In this document: positions 22,271 to 34,060 of the stretch, in pieces
Layout: every line of letters begins with the position of its first letter
Position numbering within the stretch: position 1 is the stretch's first letter
From: Proteles cristata cristata
Lineage: Eukaryota; Chordata; Mammalia; Carnivora; Hyaenidae
Length of the DNA stretch: 64,000 bases
Assembly (NCBI GenBank): GCA_017311185.1
Contig: JAESUZ010004131.1
Span: forward strand, 1 to 64,000
Direction of reading: 5' to 3'
Position numbers and translations under genes: made by a program
Notes under the pieces: model-generated
Told to the model about the DNA's origin: nothing
Database searches by the model: none
What the model saw: the letters and a program-made list of their open reading frames with translations, nothing else

Positions 22271-22787
22271 CAGTCGCCAACTTGCTTGCGCAGATTTTTC
22301 TAGGGCTTTCGAGGGCTCTGATGATGATTATTATTTTTCTTTTCTACAATCTGGTCTCAATCAAGCCTACCCCAGTCCTTTCTGAGGCTAGCGTATAATG
22401 ATACAGAAGCCTTTAGAGTAGGCAGAGAAATGATTATTTACGGACTCCTTTGTTAACTTTTGCAAAATATAAATTGAGGATATTTACATCATGTTCATTA
22501 TGTTGCTTATGAGAGGGCCCACGACATACACTTCTTCTAAAATAAATACTAAGAACATTTTGTCTTTGAAGATAAACTTGACTTTTTCCTTTTTTTGAAA
22601 AAAAACAGTAAGAAATGTGTAACTTCTATTTTCCTCTTCTTGTTTTCTCTAGTTTCTAGGAAGCTCATTGCTAAACCGAACATCCCATTGGTATTTTCTC
22701 ACCTGACTCATCACTGACATAGCTACACTCTTTTTGCTTCGAATTGTCTTTATTTTTGTCTGTCTTTTCTTGCTATTCTTTTAAGGT

Positions 22788-22788
<1 letters not shown>
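22271..22788. other. Intronic sequence, nothing recognised
   Basis: AT-rich, with no identifiable element, leading into the microsatellite. Confidence 0.4.

Positions 22789-22876
<88 letters not shown>
22789..22876 (+). repeat. Compound microsatellite (GT)18(GA)26
   Basis: Uninterrupted GT dinucleotides at 22789-22824 switch directly to uninterrupted GA dinucleotides at 22825-22876, 88 bp in all. Perfect runs of this length are usually highly polymorphic. The GA half is a pure purine tract that can form triplex DNA. Confidence 0.97.
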
Positions 22877-22880
<4 letters not shown>

Positions 22881-23785
22881 GAGAGACCGGGGGGATTAAT
22901 ATTATAAATTGCTTCAAGTCATGTTTTAAAGGTAGATAAGGAATAAATCCAGAAGATTCTGAAAAGAGTCTGTGTACTTAGGAGTTGTTTTGCCCAGAAT
23001 CCTCACAATTCATGTGGGACTACATCTTACTTTTGAACTGAAACTCTCCACCACAATATAAAATGAAAGATGAAACCAAAATATGACTGCATGAGTATCA
23101 TAAAAGTGCTCATGCAGTTTTCATACAATTGTATTCTCAAATTGGAAAAAAGAACTATAAAGCTAAAAATATAATATTTGCAGATTTTGCTGGGGATTTT
23201 CTCTGAATGAGTCTCATAAGCCTTACTCCTGTGAGGTAACTATTGCCCTAGAATTCATATTCTGTAACTTACAGTGTTTATTCATCTCTCACCTGAAAAT
23301 CCTTGGTAGCAAACTGTGACACTCACATCAGCCACAAATCCTTTGTATTTAAACTCTGAATGGCAGCAGAATATTGATCCAAATCCAGGTGCAGCACAAG
23401 TTTGTGAATAAGAGGAAATTATTAATTTTACATTTTCCACAACATTTGGTCCATCTTTGATAGTGTTTTACTACATGCATTTACCTTGGCTACATGCGTA
23501 TTTGAATGTATTAAAAAATTGACTACATAGCTTTTTGGGTGCTTACCAACAAAATGTTGAAATAGGGCTTTTTTTGAGTGCTTTATCTCTGGAAAATACA
23601 TTAAATTATAATAATATTGAATATTATTTGGATGTAGATTTTTTGTTCATTCGCAGTCATGGATATTTATAGAGTTTAAGAGTCTAATAAAAATAAATAG
23701 GCTTTAAGTCCCAATGAGATAAATAATTGTTTCTTCAATATTTAATGTTTTAAGTGTTTGAGTCAAACATTGAGATTTTCTTTTA
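22877..23785. other. Intronic sequence, nothing recognised
   Basis: AT-rich, no nameable repeat, no exon. Confidence 0.4.
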
Positions 23786-23999
23786 TTTTTAATTTCTAAA
23801 AATATTTATTATTGAGACAGAGAGAAACAGAGCATGGATAGGGGAGGGGCAGAGAGAGAGGGAGACACAGAATCCCAAGTGGGCTCCAGGCTCTGAGCTG
23901 TCAGCACAGAGCCTGACACAGGGCTCGAACCCACAAACTCTGAGATCATGACCTGAGCTGAAGTCGGACGCTTAACCGACTGAGCTCCCCACGTGCCCC
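23786..23999 (-). mobile_element. CAN-SINE, antisense, with TSD
   Basis: Reverse element: aatatttattattgagacag, ctgtcagcacagagcctgacac and cgcttaaccgactgagctcccc. Duplication gattttcttttt-like at about 23774 and 24003. Confidence 0.88.
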
Positions 24000-24119
24000 A
24001 GGGATTTTCTTTTTAATAATAATGGTTTCTGTCATAAGTGTTTCTTATTTTGATTTTTATATTAAAATAGCAACTACTTATGTAGCATGTTAACAATTAT
24101 TGTATTGCTATAGGTCCAC

Positions 24120-24560
24120 ACTGTCACCTCCACTCCACCTGAATTATCACATTGACTCCTAACTGGTCTCCACCTCCACTCTGCACCTTGCCCTATCTTT
24201 CTCCATCGGGCAGCCACACTGGTATTTTCAAGTTGCAAATGTGATTCATTTAAATCCTTTTCCCATTTTAGAATTAAGGTAAAATCTTGAACAGGATTCC
24301 CCAGCGAACATTCAGCTACTACTTGCCTGTCAGACCTCGTCTCTCAGAGGACTCTCTCAGTCTAGCCACAGGGCTACTTTCCATCTCGTACACGTTACCA
24401 TGCTCCCTCTTGCCATGGAAGCTTTCCACTGCTAGGCTTCTTACTCTTTTTTTTTTTTTTTTAAATTCTTCTTCCCTTTTCCCCCTTTTTTCAGTTTAGA
24501 CTTCCTCATCTTGGGTCTAAGCCAGTTTCTTTCTTATCCATTCTCATAAAATGAGGCTAT
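24120..24560 (+). repeat. LINE-2 fragment
   Basis: The order cacctgaattatcac, ctcctaactggtctcc, ctccactctgcaccttgcc, gcagccacactggt, then tgtcagacctcgtctc follows L2 ORF2-end/3' sequence as I recall it. Decayed. A T run at 24450-24466 interrupts it. Confidence 0.65.
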
Positions 24561-25379
24561 TTCCTTTTGGAGTACTATATTCTATTGCATAGTTATAAAC
24601 TCGTTAGTGGTATTTGATTTGAGTATTTGATTAATGTCTATCCTCCAGACAATATGGTAACCTATAAGGAGGTTCCATATGCTCAGTTTTGTAACCCCTG
24701 CACCAAAAACAATGTCCATCATAGGGGTGTTCATTGAGTATTGGTTAAGTAGGTAACTAAGTATAGTAATGACAGAGGAACCAGGTAACTAAGAACAGTA
24801 ATGACAGAGGAACCATTTGCATCCATATGAACTGAGAAAGTAGTTACACTATTGATTGTATGGCTTTATCAACACGTAAATGATTTGGATTTTTAAAAAG
24901 CTTTTGTCAGTGGTTTCGGGCTTTGAATTGTGTTTAAGTAAAAAAATATTTTTTCTCTGGAATCTAATGATATGATCTTTATTTATAATATAAATCACAT
25001 GAACAAGAACCTGGAAGTCCATTCCAGAATGTTTTGAGGCGGGTTCCTAGGGCTGGCTGTGTCAGGTTCTGTAGATTTCTGTTTGTTAGTAATACATTAT
25101 ACATGCCTCAGAAGCCCCCCCTAGATTGTGAACATTTGCAAGCCCTGGAGATGCAGAGAAGTGAGACGTGGCTTCTGTCCTTGAGGAAACCACTCCCTAG
25201 TGGGGAGACCGGCACGTAAGGTGAGGTAATTTTCACGATGGGGTAAACTCGGAGCACTGAGGAGTGTGTGAAGTCTAACCCACGCTCTTGGGGTCAGAGG
25301 CATTTCTTGGAGAAGGTGACATCCAAGATTCTCTGTAAAGGATGAATCAGAGTTAAGCAGACAAAAGGGGAACAGTTGT
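24561..25379. other. Intronic sequence, nothing recognised
   Basis: Includes a local near-duplication: ggtaactaagtatagtaatgacagaggaacc followed by ggtaactaagaacagtaatgacagaggaacc (about 24750-24815), a small tandem duplication of about 35 bp. Confidence 0.5.
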
Positions 25380-26240
25380 TCAAAAACTCAAGATTTGAAA
25401 GGGCCTAGTAAGCTCAGGGAACTTCACAAATTGCAGTGACCTTGACACAGGATGAGGCATGTGGAGCAAGTTGGAGAGGAAGTTAGAACTGGAAGCAGTA
25501 GTTAGGAGCTTAAGGAATCGGAATTTTATCCTGTGAAGAGTCAGAGGCAATTGGTGAATTTTAGGCAGGCAAATGGCATTATCAAAAATTTTTGATGGCA
25601 GTTTGTCTGGGGAAAACATAGGGAGTAAATTTCAGTTGGGAGACAAGGGAGACAGGGACGGGAGCTGAGGCTGCAGTCGGAGCAGAGGTGATAGCAGCCT
25701 GAGCCATGGGACCAGTGGAATTGAAGGAAAAATCAGATGTGTAAGAAACTTCAAGGATTGAGAATGGGCTTCATTCGCGGTTCGGTGGCAGGATTCAAGA
25801 AGGTAGAGTGGAGCGGGAGGCGTGAGAGGTTAGATCTAGTAAGAAAGAAGGCACTGGCCACAAGGACACCCGTATTTATGACCTGAAAAAGAACTCGCAA
25901 TGACGCCTTTTACAAATGAACTGGGAAACACAGGAATTCTCTCTCTTTTCATGGAGATGATGGAGAAGGGATGTAAGTTTTAAACACAGTGAGTTTGAGA
26001 TCCTCACAGAACAAGCCGGCAAACTGTCCAGCCTTTGAATATACATACCTGGAATTCATGGGTGTTTAGGAGTACAGTAAATACATGAGGTCTGGTTTGC
26101 GTAACTTACTGGTTAGAAGCTGAGTAGATGAGATTTCTTTTGGAGTTTTGTGCGGAAGGAGAATACCAGAGGACCAGTGGTGCACCTTGGATGTGAGCGC
26201 TTAGGGGCGAGTAGAATATGTGGTTCACATACGTCTGCTT
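25380..26240 (+). repeat. Ancient high-copy mammalian repeat, unclassified
   Basis: G/A-rich repeat text (gacacaggatgaggcatgtgg, attttatcctgtgaagag, agatgatggagaaggg) of the same family as the pieces at 54590-55870 and 57680-59480. I recall the family's text but not its name. Confidence 0.4.
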
Positions 26241-27215
26241 TTTAAGTCCTGGCCTGCAGGACTGTGGCCTCAGTTCACTTCCGGAAAGATCTCAGGTAAG
26301 TGACTAAGAATCACATTATTCTGTGTCTGGAAATGGAGCACTCAGGGGAAAAACCTTCCAGTGGTTTTCTTTGAGTCTTGATAAAGAAGACCAGTCGGCG
26401 CATGAGGTCCAAACCCTCCATTAATCTGTTTTGTTCAAAATGGATCAAGGTCTGCGCACTATAGAAGAATGTGGGGTAAAGCCATCACTGTGTTTATGAT
26501 AGATGAGCTTAAAACCAAGGCTAGGCCAAACCTCAGGTAATTTTTCTAGAAACATCCACTACCACCACCCTACTCCCCGCAGATTAACCTAGCTAATAAT
26601 GAAATGTATTTACTGTCATCAACTCCATGATTCTTTAGATCATTCAAATGTTCTCCTATTCGGGGACCTTCTGCATTCCAGGTATTCTAGATCATGGTGA
26701 AATAAGCCTTCACCTATTGGATGTGTTGCACTTCCTTCAGTCAATTGACCGTGAAATTACCGTGTTTCCAATGGTATTTCCTATAGCAGAAAATAAACCA
26801 GAATTCTCCTCTCAATTTTTTTGTAAATGGTGTGGGTTTTCATTACACTTGAATTCGACCATGGCTGCGAAGCAGCCCAGTGCAATCAGAAAAGTCTGCA
26901 GGACTACCTGTTAACAACTATCAAATAAAAATGCCCCTATTAAATCAGGCATTTAACATATTTGAAGATTGAATTTATGGAACAAATTTTTAGGAGCCAA
27001 AAAGTCTAGTGCCTGTTCTAAATCCCCATGCATTGTAAATAGAGGATAAAATGGTAGAAATTAAGAGGGAGTTCTAGTCAGCCATTCCTGCATTTCTATC
27101 TTTTGTCTTTTATTAGCTTGTGAAGGTTTTCCATCACAAACATGTTGATAATTAAAGAGTTGAATCTTATTGCTGTCCTTCTTTTGCAACTTAATTCCAT
27201 TTCTCATTTCTCTCA
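26241..27215. other. Intronic sequence, nothing recognised
   Basis: The 88-codon + frame at 26648-26914 has no family resemblance and no exon-like borders. Confidence 0.4.
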
Positions 27216-27230
27216 GAATTAGTCACTTTT

Positions 27231-27405
27231 TCAAAAAGGTTCATTTATTTCTTTTTGAGAGAGAGGGAGAGAGAGAATCCCATGCAGGCTCAGCACTGTC
27301 AGCATAGAGCCCGATGCGGGGCTCAAACCCATGAATCATGAGATCATGACCTGAACTGAAACCAAGAGTCAGACACTTCACCCACTGAGCCACCCAGATG
27401 TCCCA
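27231..27405 (-). mobile_element. CAN-SINE, internally shortened, antisense, with TSD
   Basis: Reverse element missing part of the CT block. Duplication gaattagtcactttt (27216-27230) and gattagtcactttt (27406-27419). Old-type text aaaccaagagtcagacacttcacccactgagcc. Confidence 0.87.
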
Positions 27406-27529
27406 GATTAGTCACTTTTAATGTGCTTTCATATAAATGACCTCCCGCCAATTGGCAAGACCAAAATTCGTGGTCAGAAAAATTGTCTAATAGTTTGTAT
27501 GTTGTGTGGGTTTGGCATTTTTTTCTTTT

Positions 27530-28090
27530 TAGGCTACTTTATGTATGTAGGTCTTATTAACATAAGAAAGCTATACATATTTAATGTACACAACTTGATG
27601 AATGTGGGGATGAGTATAAACTGGTGAAACCATCAGCAGTATTTATGCCATAAACATACACATCACCTCCTAAGGTTTCCTCCCACCTTGTTTGTTTGCT
27701 TGTTTATTCATTCATTCATTCATTCATTCATTCATTCATTCATTCATTTGGGGGTGAGAAGAACGTTTCACATAAGAGGTAGCCTTTTAGCAAATCTTTT
27801 AAGTATACAATATAATATTGTTAATGTTAGGCACTATGATGTTGTAGATCTGAAGGACTTATTCATCCTGTGTGACTGAAATTTTGTACCATTTCCCCTT
27901 TCCCCCGCATCTGATAACCACGGTTACACTCTCTGCTTCTATGAGTTTGACCAACTTAGATTCCTCATATACGTGCTATCATGTTCTTTCGTATCTGGCT
28001 TATTTCACTTTAGCATAATGTTCTCCAGGCTCACGCGTATTGTCACAGAAATCAGGATGCCCTTCGTTTCCAAGGCTGCATATGATTCTG
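27530..28090 (-). repeat. LINE-1 (L1M-type) 3'-end fragment
   Basis: Reads as the reverse complement of an old L1 3' end: ttaatgtacacaacttgatg, agcaaatcttttaagtatacaat, cttattcatcctgtgtgactg, ctctctgcttctatgagtttgacc, tctggcttatttcactttagcataatgttctccagg. An (ATTC)n tract has expanded inside it. Confidence 0.75.
27706..27748 (+). repeat. (ATTC)n microsatellite
   Basis: About 10.75 uninterrupted tetranucleotide units in 43 bp, inside the L1 3' fragment. Candidate polymorphic marker. Confidence 0.95.
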
Positions 28091-28872
28091 TTGGTCTCTA
28101 GTCTTAAGGCTCAGAAAAGCATGTTAATTCTCTAGAATTTATTCTGACCATTCATTTTTCTCCCTCGGTCCTACTTTCCCACTCCACCTGCTTGATATCA
28201 AAAGGAGTGACGAGTGGAGTTGCTCCGATGCATAGAAACAGGAATTGTTATATTGTATAGTACTGGATACGGAATCATGACTTATATTTTGTTATTAACA
28301 TGGCTGCCTAACAGTGTACACTGTTCTCTGTGTTGCTTTGCTGTTCTCAGTCCTGTCAATGAAAATTGAGCAGTGTCTATGGGCTTAAATGTAATAATAT
28401 AAAGATACCCTGCCTCTTCTCCGCTATTCCTCTAAGGGGCAAATGCACATTTACGAGTGTCACGCAGCCACAATCTGTAGGTTTACCTTGTCATGTGGAC
28501 GGTGGTACGGGTAACACAAAAGAGAGCCAGCTCGGCGATGTGGACTAAGCCCTGCAAGTTTTACTAAGTACATATTTTACATCTAACTGGTTTGGAGAAA
28601 AGCTCTCAAGATGCCTTGTATGACTTAACCCTGATTATATTTGGAATCAATTTAAAGACAATGAGAATGAGTAATCTGGAATGTTTTTCTGTGGAGCCTG
28701 TAAGACTATCTAGGTAATTATAAGATGCTTCTGAGAGGCTAAGATGTTCCTTTCTGAAACTGACAGCTTCCTGTGAAATATTGTTTTCAATCTGCTGTTG
28801 GAAAGGATATCATGGGGTATACAGAAATTCAGAAAGAGATTGATTTTCAAAACGATTATAAAATATGTTGGC
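28091..28872. other. Intronic sequence, nothing recognised
   Basis: Single-copy-looking, no exon. Confidence 0.4.
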
Positions 28873-28888
28873 AGAAATTGTGCTTCTA

Positions 28889-29122
28889 GGGGCGCCTGGG
28901 TGGCTTAGTCGGTTAAGCGTCCGACTTTCGCTTGGGTCATGATCTCGTGGTTCATGGGTTCGAGCCCCGCGTCGGGCTCTGTGCTGACTGCCAGCTCAGA
29001 GCCTGGAGCCTGTTTCAGTCTGTGACTCCCTCTCTCTCTGACCCTCCCCTGCTCACGCTGTCTCTCTCTCTCTCTCTCTCTCTCCTAGAAATAAATAAAA
29101 ATAAAAAAAAATAAAAAAAAAA
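28889..29122 (+). mobile_element. CAN-SINE, young subgroup, sense, perfect TSD
   Basis: Head ggggcgcctgggtggcttag, gtccgactttcgcttggg, ctgactgccagctcag, tcagtctgtgactccc and tctcctagaaataaataaa. Perfect 16-bp duplication agaaattgtgcttcta at 28873-28888 and 29123-29138. One of the best-preserved copies. Confidence 0.96.
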
Positions 29123-29138
29123 AGAAATTGTGCTTCTA

Positions 29139-29837
29139 ATATTCTGTTCTTATGATTGCCCAAAGGCAATTGAAGAATGCAAAAGAAATTTCTGGGTGGT
29201 AAATAAGAAGGAAAAACATACTCTAAGAAAATACTGACGGCTCTTAAATCTGAGTTCTGAGAAAACACAAATTCTCGGAGAAAACAAGATGCTAACCAGC
29301 TCTGTGAGAAACAGGAACATTGGCAAAATGCCCATCCTTCCTTTGTCACCTCCTTGCCACGCCCTCGCTGACAAAGTGACCAGGCGCCCGGCGCAGAGTA
29401 ACGACGCAGTCAGCCCAGCGGGAGAATGAGGAGAGAAGCTGAGCTGTCACATAATCAACGAAATTGTCTTTGCTGTGAAAGGTTCCTCACCCCCTCCTTG
29501 TTGTCACTCTTTCCATATTGTAAAATAGCACCAGTAAGTGATTAGAAACAGCAAAGAATTCTAATCTCAGCTGCTTGGACATTCTGGCACACGTTCTAGA
29601 TAATTCTTTTTCTAATAGCTCAAAGCTACTGGGAAATAATGAGGTTAGACATTTATTGGGCTCTCCCTGTATTTGTAGGGAAATGATTTATTTTATAACA
29701 TGGTGGCTTCAAGTCGTTGTGACCAAGATGAAAGACAGGCTTTTACTTGTCTTATTTTCACCAGAGTGTTAGAAGAAACAGTACAAATTGAGGAATATCT
29801 AAATGCTGGTTTTAGCGTTAGCTTTTTTATTTTTATT
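29139..29837. other. Intronic sequence, nothing recognised
   Basis: No nameable element. Confidence 0.4.
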
Positions 29838-30034
29838 TTATTTTTTTAAGTTTATTTATTTTGAGAGAGAGAGAGACAGAGTGAGGAAGAGGAGCGGAGA
29901 GAGAGAGGGAGAAAGAGGATTCCAAGTAGGCTCCGTACCATCAGCGCAGAGCCTGACGTGGGGCTTTATCTCATGAACCATGAGAGCCAAGCCAAGAGGT
30001 GGACGCTTAACCAACTGAGCCATGCGGGTGCCCC
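29838..30034 (-). mobile_element. Decayed CAN-SINE, antisense
   Basis: Reverse element: ttaagtttatttattttgagag, catcagcgcagagcctgacgtgggg, and gacgcttaaccaactgagcc with a mutated head (atgcgggtgcccc). Confidence 0.86.
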
Positions 30035-32072
30035 ACTTCCTCTTTTTTAATAGATGTACCAATGAGGACCGTTAACTGTTCCTCTTTCCAGGTAACTGGC
30101 TCTGCTTCCCTGTAGTGCTTTCCAAACATCTGAGTTTGCTGTTGTATATTTTAAATCATTATCATTGTGATTGGGGTTGATTTTCTCCTCCAGATTACTC
30201 CATTCCAAGGAGGAAAAACTGTCCAAATACATAAGTGTGTCTAACAAAGTCTACAAATAAGACGACCAACCATGTTGCTTGTCTGGAATAGTTCTGTTAC
30301 CTTATCTTTTACTTAGAACCCTGGCTTCTCCCTATAATGTCCTCCCTACAGGAAAGCCTCTTCCCAACACAACTGACCCATTTTATTGCTGTATGAGCAA
30401 CAGCTGTAAATAAATCTCTGGAGACAGATTTCTCTACTTAAGATTATGTACAGACCTCAAGAGTCAACCATAGCACTGGGCTAGATGCTACTTTACTGGA
30501 CAGATATGCCTGTGCCTACGGAATACTGGATTGTTATTCTTACAGATTTCTCCAGAAAAGAACCGTGTGGATAAACTGACAGTTCTCCTGTCCGTCCCTG
30601 GGAATCTGTTGGGGCTCATAGTTAAAAACAGAGTGAATGCGCAAACCCAGCCAAGATTCTATGAAGTATTGAGCCTCACTGATGTTGTAGCTTCTTTTTG
30701 AGACGTCATGAAAGGGGCAACTGATATACTTTATTTAGAATTTCTTCATGGCAACGTTGAGAGTATTTTGGCATGGTTAAGGGACAATAGAAAAGGAAGA
30801 AAACATACTGCAGCCATAAACAAACGCTGTTCTGGAAGTCTGGGGAATCCCAGCTGGTGCTGAATTTTATCTTAGCATTTAAAAACTATCTTTATAGGCA
30901 TCTGGACTCTTCAGATTTACAGTGGATGCCAGATTGTACAAAAAAGTGACAATTGAAGCCAAAGAAGAAAAAAATCCAGGGATGAGGACACTGGGATATA
31001 TGAAAGCCCTGGAGGTTATCAATACAGATAAGATTTAGCCACATAGAAAGTTAGTTATTTTTAAGATATAACACAAAATCAAGCTTAAGGATGACAAGTT
31101 CAGAACTTCATCTTGTGAAAGTTCTTGTGAACCAACTTGTGAAAGGAATCAGAGGGCCACCCATAGTCTAGTCTCCTGAAGTCACTGCTCCCTTTCATGA
31201 ACCAGAGCACATGAGGCTTCAAGTGAGGCATTGAATATGACGTGGAAGGAAATTGGAGAGAAATAGAAAAACGTCCTACTCATATTCAAAACCAAATGAA
31301 TAGGAGCTCCTCAGAATTGGGACCATTTCATGCCATTTTAAAAAAGTTGAACCACGGAGTTGACTTAGCAGTTTGGAAAGATTCAGTAAAAGGGTATCCC
31401 TTAAAAAGGCAGCTTTTACATGAAAGAGCAATGAAGAATTTATATAGACTAAGTAACCAAAAAATAGAACTTGTTACTCGTCCTGTGTTAAAAATATAAA
31501 TAGTTTGAAAATATTTAGATAACTAGACAAGAGATGAGCAAGGACAAAAAGAGACATTAAGGCTTTATCTTTCTTTTTTTTTTTTTTTATGTCGATGTTA
31601 CTGGGAAAGTCTCTATTTCTGTGTGTGACGCATAGAAAATGAGCAATAAATAGAATCATTATTATAGTTATGCTGAATATTATCATGATGATTTTTATTA
31701 CCCCTTTCAGAGGCTTGGTTTAGGCCTGGATTTGGAATTCTCTTCCCTCCTGGGCAGCTAATATGTTGCAAGACCAAGGAATTATCTTTGTTGGATGCTC
31801 CGTAACATCTGGCACAAGATTTTCTTAGTAGATACTGAGAAGGTATTAGTTTAAGTCCTGATACTTTCATTAAACAATAATCGTTCTGCCCATTCTCAAA
31901 GTGCCTTATAGCCTTCAATCCTCTTTAATGTGTCCTATCTTTTATTCCTCACAAAAAATAACTATACACATCGAAGTGGGACATAAAGTTTTGTTAATTA
32001 CTCTTTTCACATCTTATCATTTGGACTTAAAGATAATTACATATTGATACTGGTTTTCTTCCTTAAATAAAT
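30035..32072. other. SINE-free intronic stretch
   Basis: About 2 kb without SINEs. It contains an exon-like open segment (30898-31038) and an 85-codon frame (31242-31499), both discussed under findings and neither called as a gene. A T run lies at 31575-31589. Confidence 0.45.
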
Positions 32073-32089
32073 CATATTTTTACTTTCTT

Positions 32090-32314
32090 TTTAAAAAATG
32101 TTAATGTTCATTTATTTTTGAAAGAGAGAGAGAGACTGAGCATGAGCGGGGGACGGGGGGAGAGAGAGACACACACACACACACAGAATCTAAAGCAGGC
32201 TCAGGCTCCGAGCTGTCAGTACAGAGTCTGACGCAGGGCTTGAACCCATGAACCGTGAAATCATGACCTGAGCTGAAGTCTGGCACTTAACCAACTGAGC
32301 CACTCAAGGCGCCC
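32090..32314 (-). mobile_element. CAN-SINE, antisense, with TSD
   Basis: Reverse element with an internal (CA)n patch at 32170-32184. Duplication catatttttactttctt (32073-32089) and cacatttttactttctt (32315-32331). Confidence 0.92.
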
Positions 32315-32331
32315 CACATTTTTACTTTCTT

Positions 32332-33099
32332 AACTAATTTCTGTGTTATTATAATGTCAATACTCAGGGGGTTGTGCTATCTGGACATTTACTGAGAGAA
32401 CAAAGGAGTGCAAGTCACAGCCAGTCTTGCAAATCTATCTTCGGAGATTTCACTGATGCAGACATTTTCATTTTGTAGTAGTCAACTCTGGAAATTATTT
32501 CTCACAAATGTCGACTTGTCTTTAAATCAACAGATCTGAAAAGCTTAATTTTGTTCCTTGCTAGTTATTTGCTAAAATCCCAGAAATGATAGGTTGCTAA
32601 AGAAAAGCCTATTAAAGAAGAGCTTACTTCTTTGAATTAATCCATTAACATTGCTTTCTTTTGAGATGCAATCCAAATTAAACCTAGCGTTAGACATTTA
32701 GTTAGGATGACACTAAGGTCTTCATTATCCCCAAGTATGAATAAATCTTGATGACTGAATTGCTAGTATGGAGGTGTTTTGCGAAATAATGAATTAGTAA
32801 ACGTGTTCAAAGTGCATCTATCACCTACTTTGTGCTGATAGCTTTGTGCTGTCTTTTTATCCTGATGATACAATCTGGTTTTCCCTTCATCTCTCCCCCC
32901 TCCCACCTCTCTCTCCCCGAACTAAGTAGAATGGCTGTAAATTCTCACCTCCCAGAATTCTAGGAGAGAGAGCTTTTTGTCCTTACTCCCTCCCATCCCA
33001 CCCCCATCCCTGGGCAAGCCTGCAATAATCATTCGTCCCTGTGGGTTTTCCTAGCACTGCATTCTTCTTCATGGAATTTCTTTTATGTGGCATTTTATC
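32332..33099. other. Intronic sequence, nothing recognised
   Basis: Includes a C-rich patch (32887-32915 and 32985-33010). No exon. Confidence 0.4.
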
Positions 33100-33235
33100 C
33101 TCAATGCGCACGTGACGCGATTCTTCCTAGAGGCCGTAAGCATCTGGAGAACAAGAATAATCTTTCATTTCAGTTCGTATCCTCTGTGCCTGGTACATAG
33201 AAGACACTCAACAAACGTTAATGACTTCTCCTAGG
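33100..33235 (+). repeat. LINE-2 3' terminus (probable)
   Basis: catctggagaacaagaataat, then tatcctctgtgcctggtacatag and cactcaacaaacgttaatga, resembles the L2 3' end. Confidence 0.5.
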
Positions 33236-33739
33236 ACAGCTGATGTCCTGGGCATTCAGGTACATTCACAACAAATTTCACTTCTGGATTCATTGGCAGT
33301 GGAAAGAGTACTCAGTCTAATTATTCGCTCTGTTGGCATCCAGTGCTGCACGGTGCTTTTAGCTCAGTGGGGAGCACTAGAATAATGGCACCTCTGCTCT
33401 GCTGTCTATCACTAGCTTAGATGGGTTTCAAGATGGAGGATCAGGAAATTGAAACACAATCTACAAATCTCTCCAGAGCCCCAAAACACTCTCAATTTAA
33501 ATTTTCTTATTTGGCTTAAAGGGAATTTTCACAACATTGGACATTCCCATATTCGAATGTAAATATTCTTCAAAACCTGTCTGGAATAGCAAAAAGAGAC
33601 CTGGATTTCAGTCCTGTTTCTCATGTTGCAGAGAACATTATATGTTAAGTGACAGTTCTGTCTCTATGCATATATGCATATCTATGAATATGAATATGAA
33701 ATATATACATATGACGATGAACACATTTAGGTCAAAGAA

Positions 33740-33920
33740 GCTAGCATAGCAACTACTTGCATTTACTGAGTGCTTACAATGTACTTGGCACTCAGTAAAT
33801 ATTAACTTTTTTAGGTATATTATATTTATATTAGTGTTCTTACAGAGATAAGTAAAAGAGCAGTTAAATAACTTGCCCCAGGTACTACCATCAGTAAGCA
33901 GTAGAGCTGACATTTGATTC
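33740..33920 (-). repeat. MIR fragment
   Basis: Reverse MIR: tgcatttactgagtgcttacaatgtacttggcac and agttaaataacttgcccc in the expected order. Confidence 0.65.
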
Positions 33921-33924
33921 TAGG

Positions 33925-34060
33925 TTAATCTAATAATGTGTATATATTTGAACATATTATGATAGTATAATAAAATTATATAACTATGTCATGTTATATA
34001 ACATATAGCTACATGTTCTATCAAGTATAATATATATCATAATCTGATTCCCTAAAATAA
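33925..34060. repeat. AT-rich low-complexity block
   Basis: Repeated tata/atat words (gtgtatatatttg, attatgatagtataataaaattatataac, gttatataacatatag), with short inverted repeats. Confidence 0.55.
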
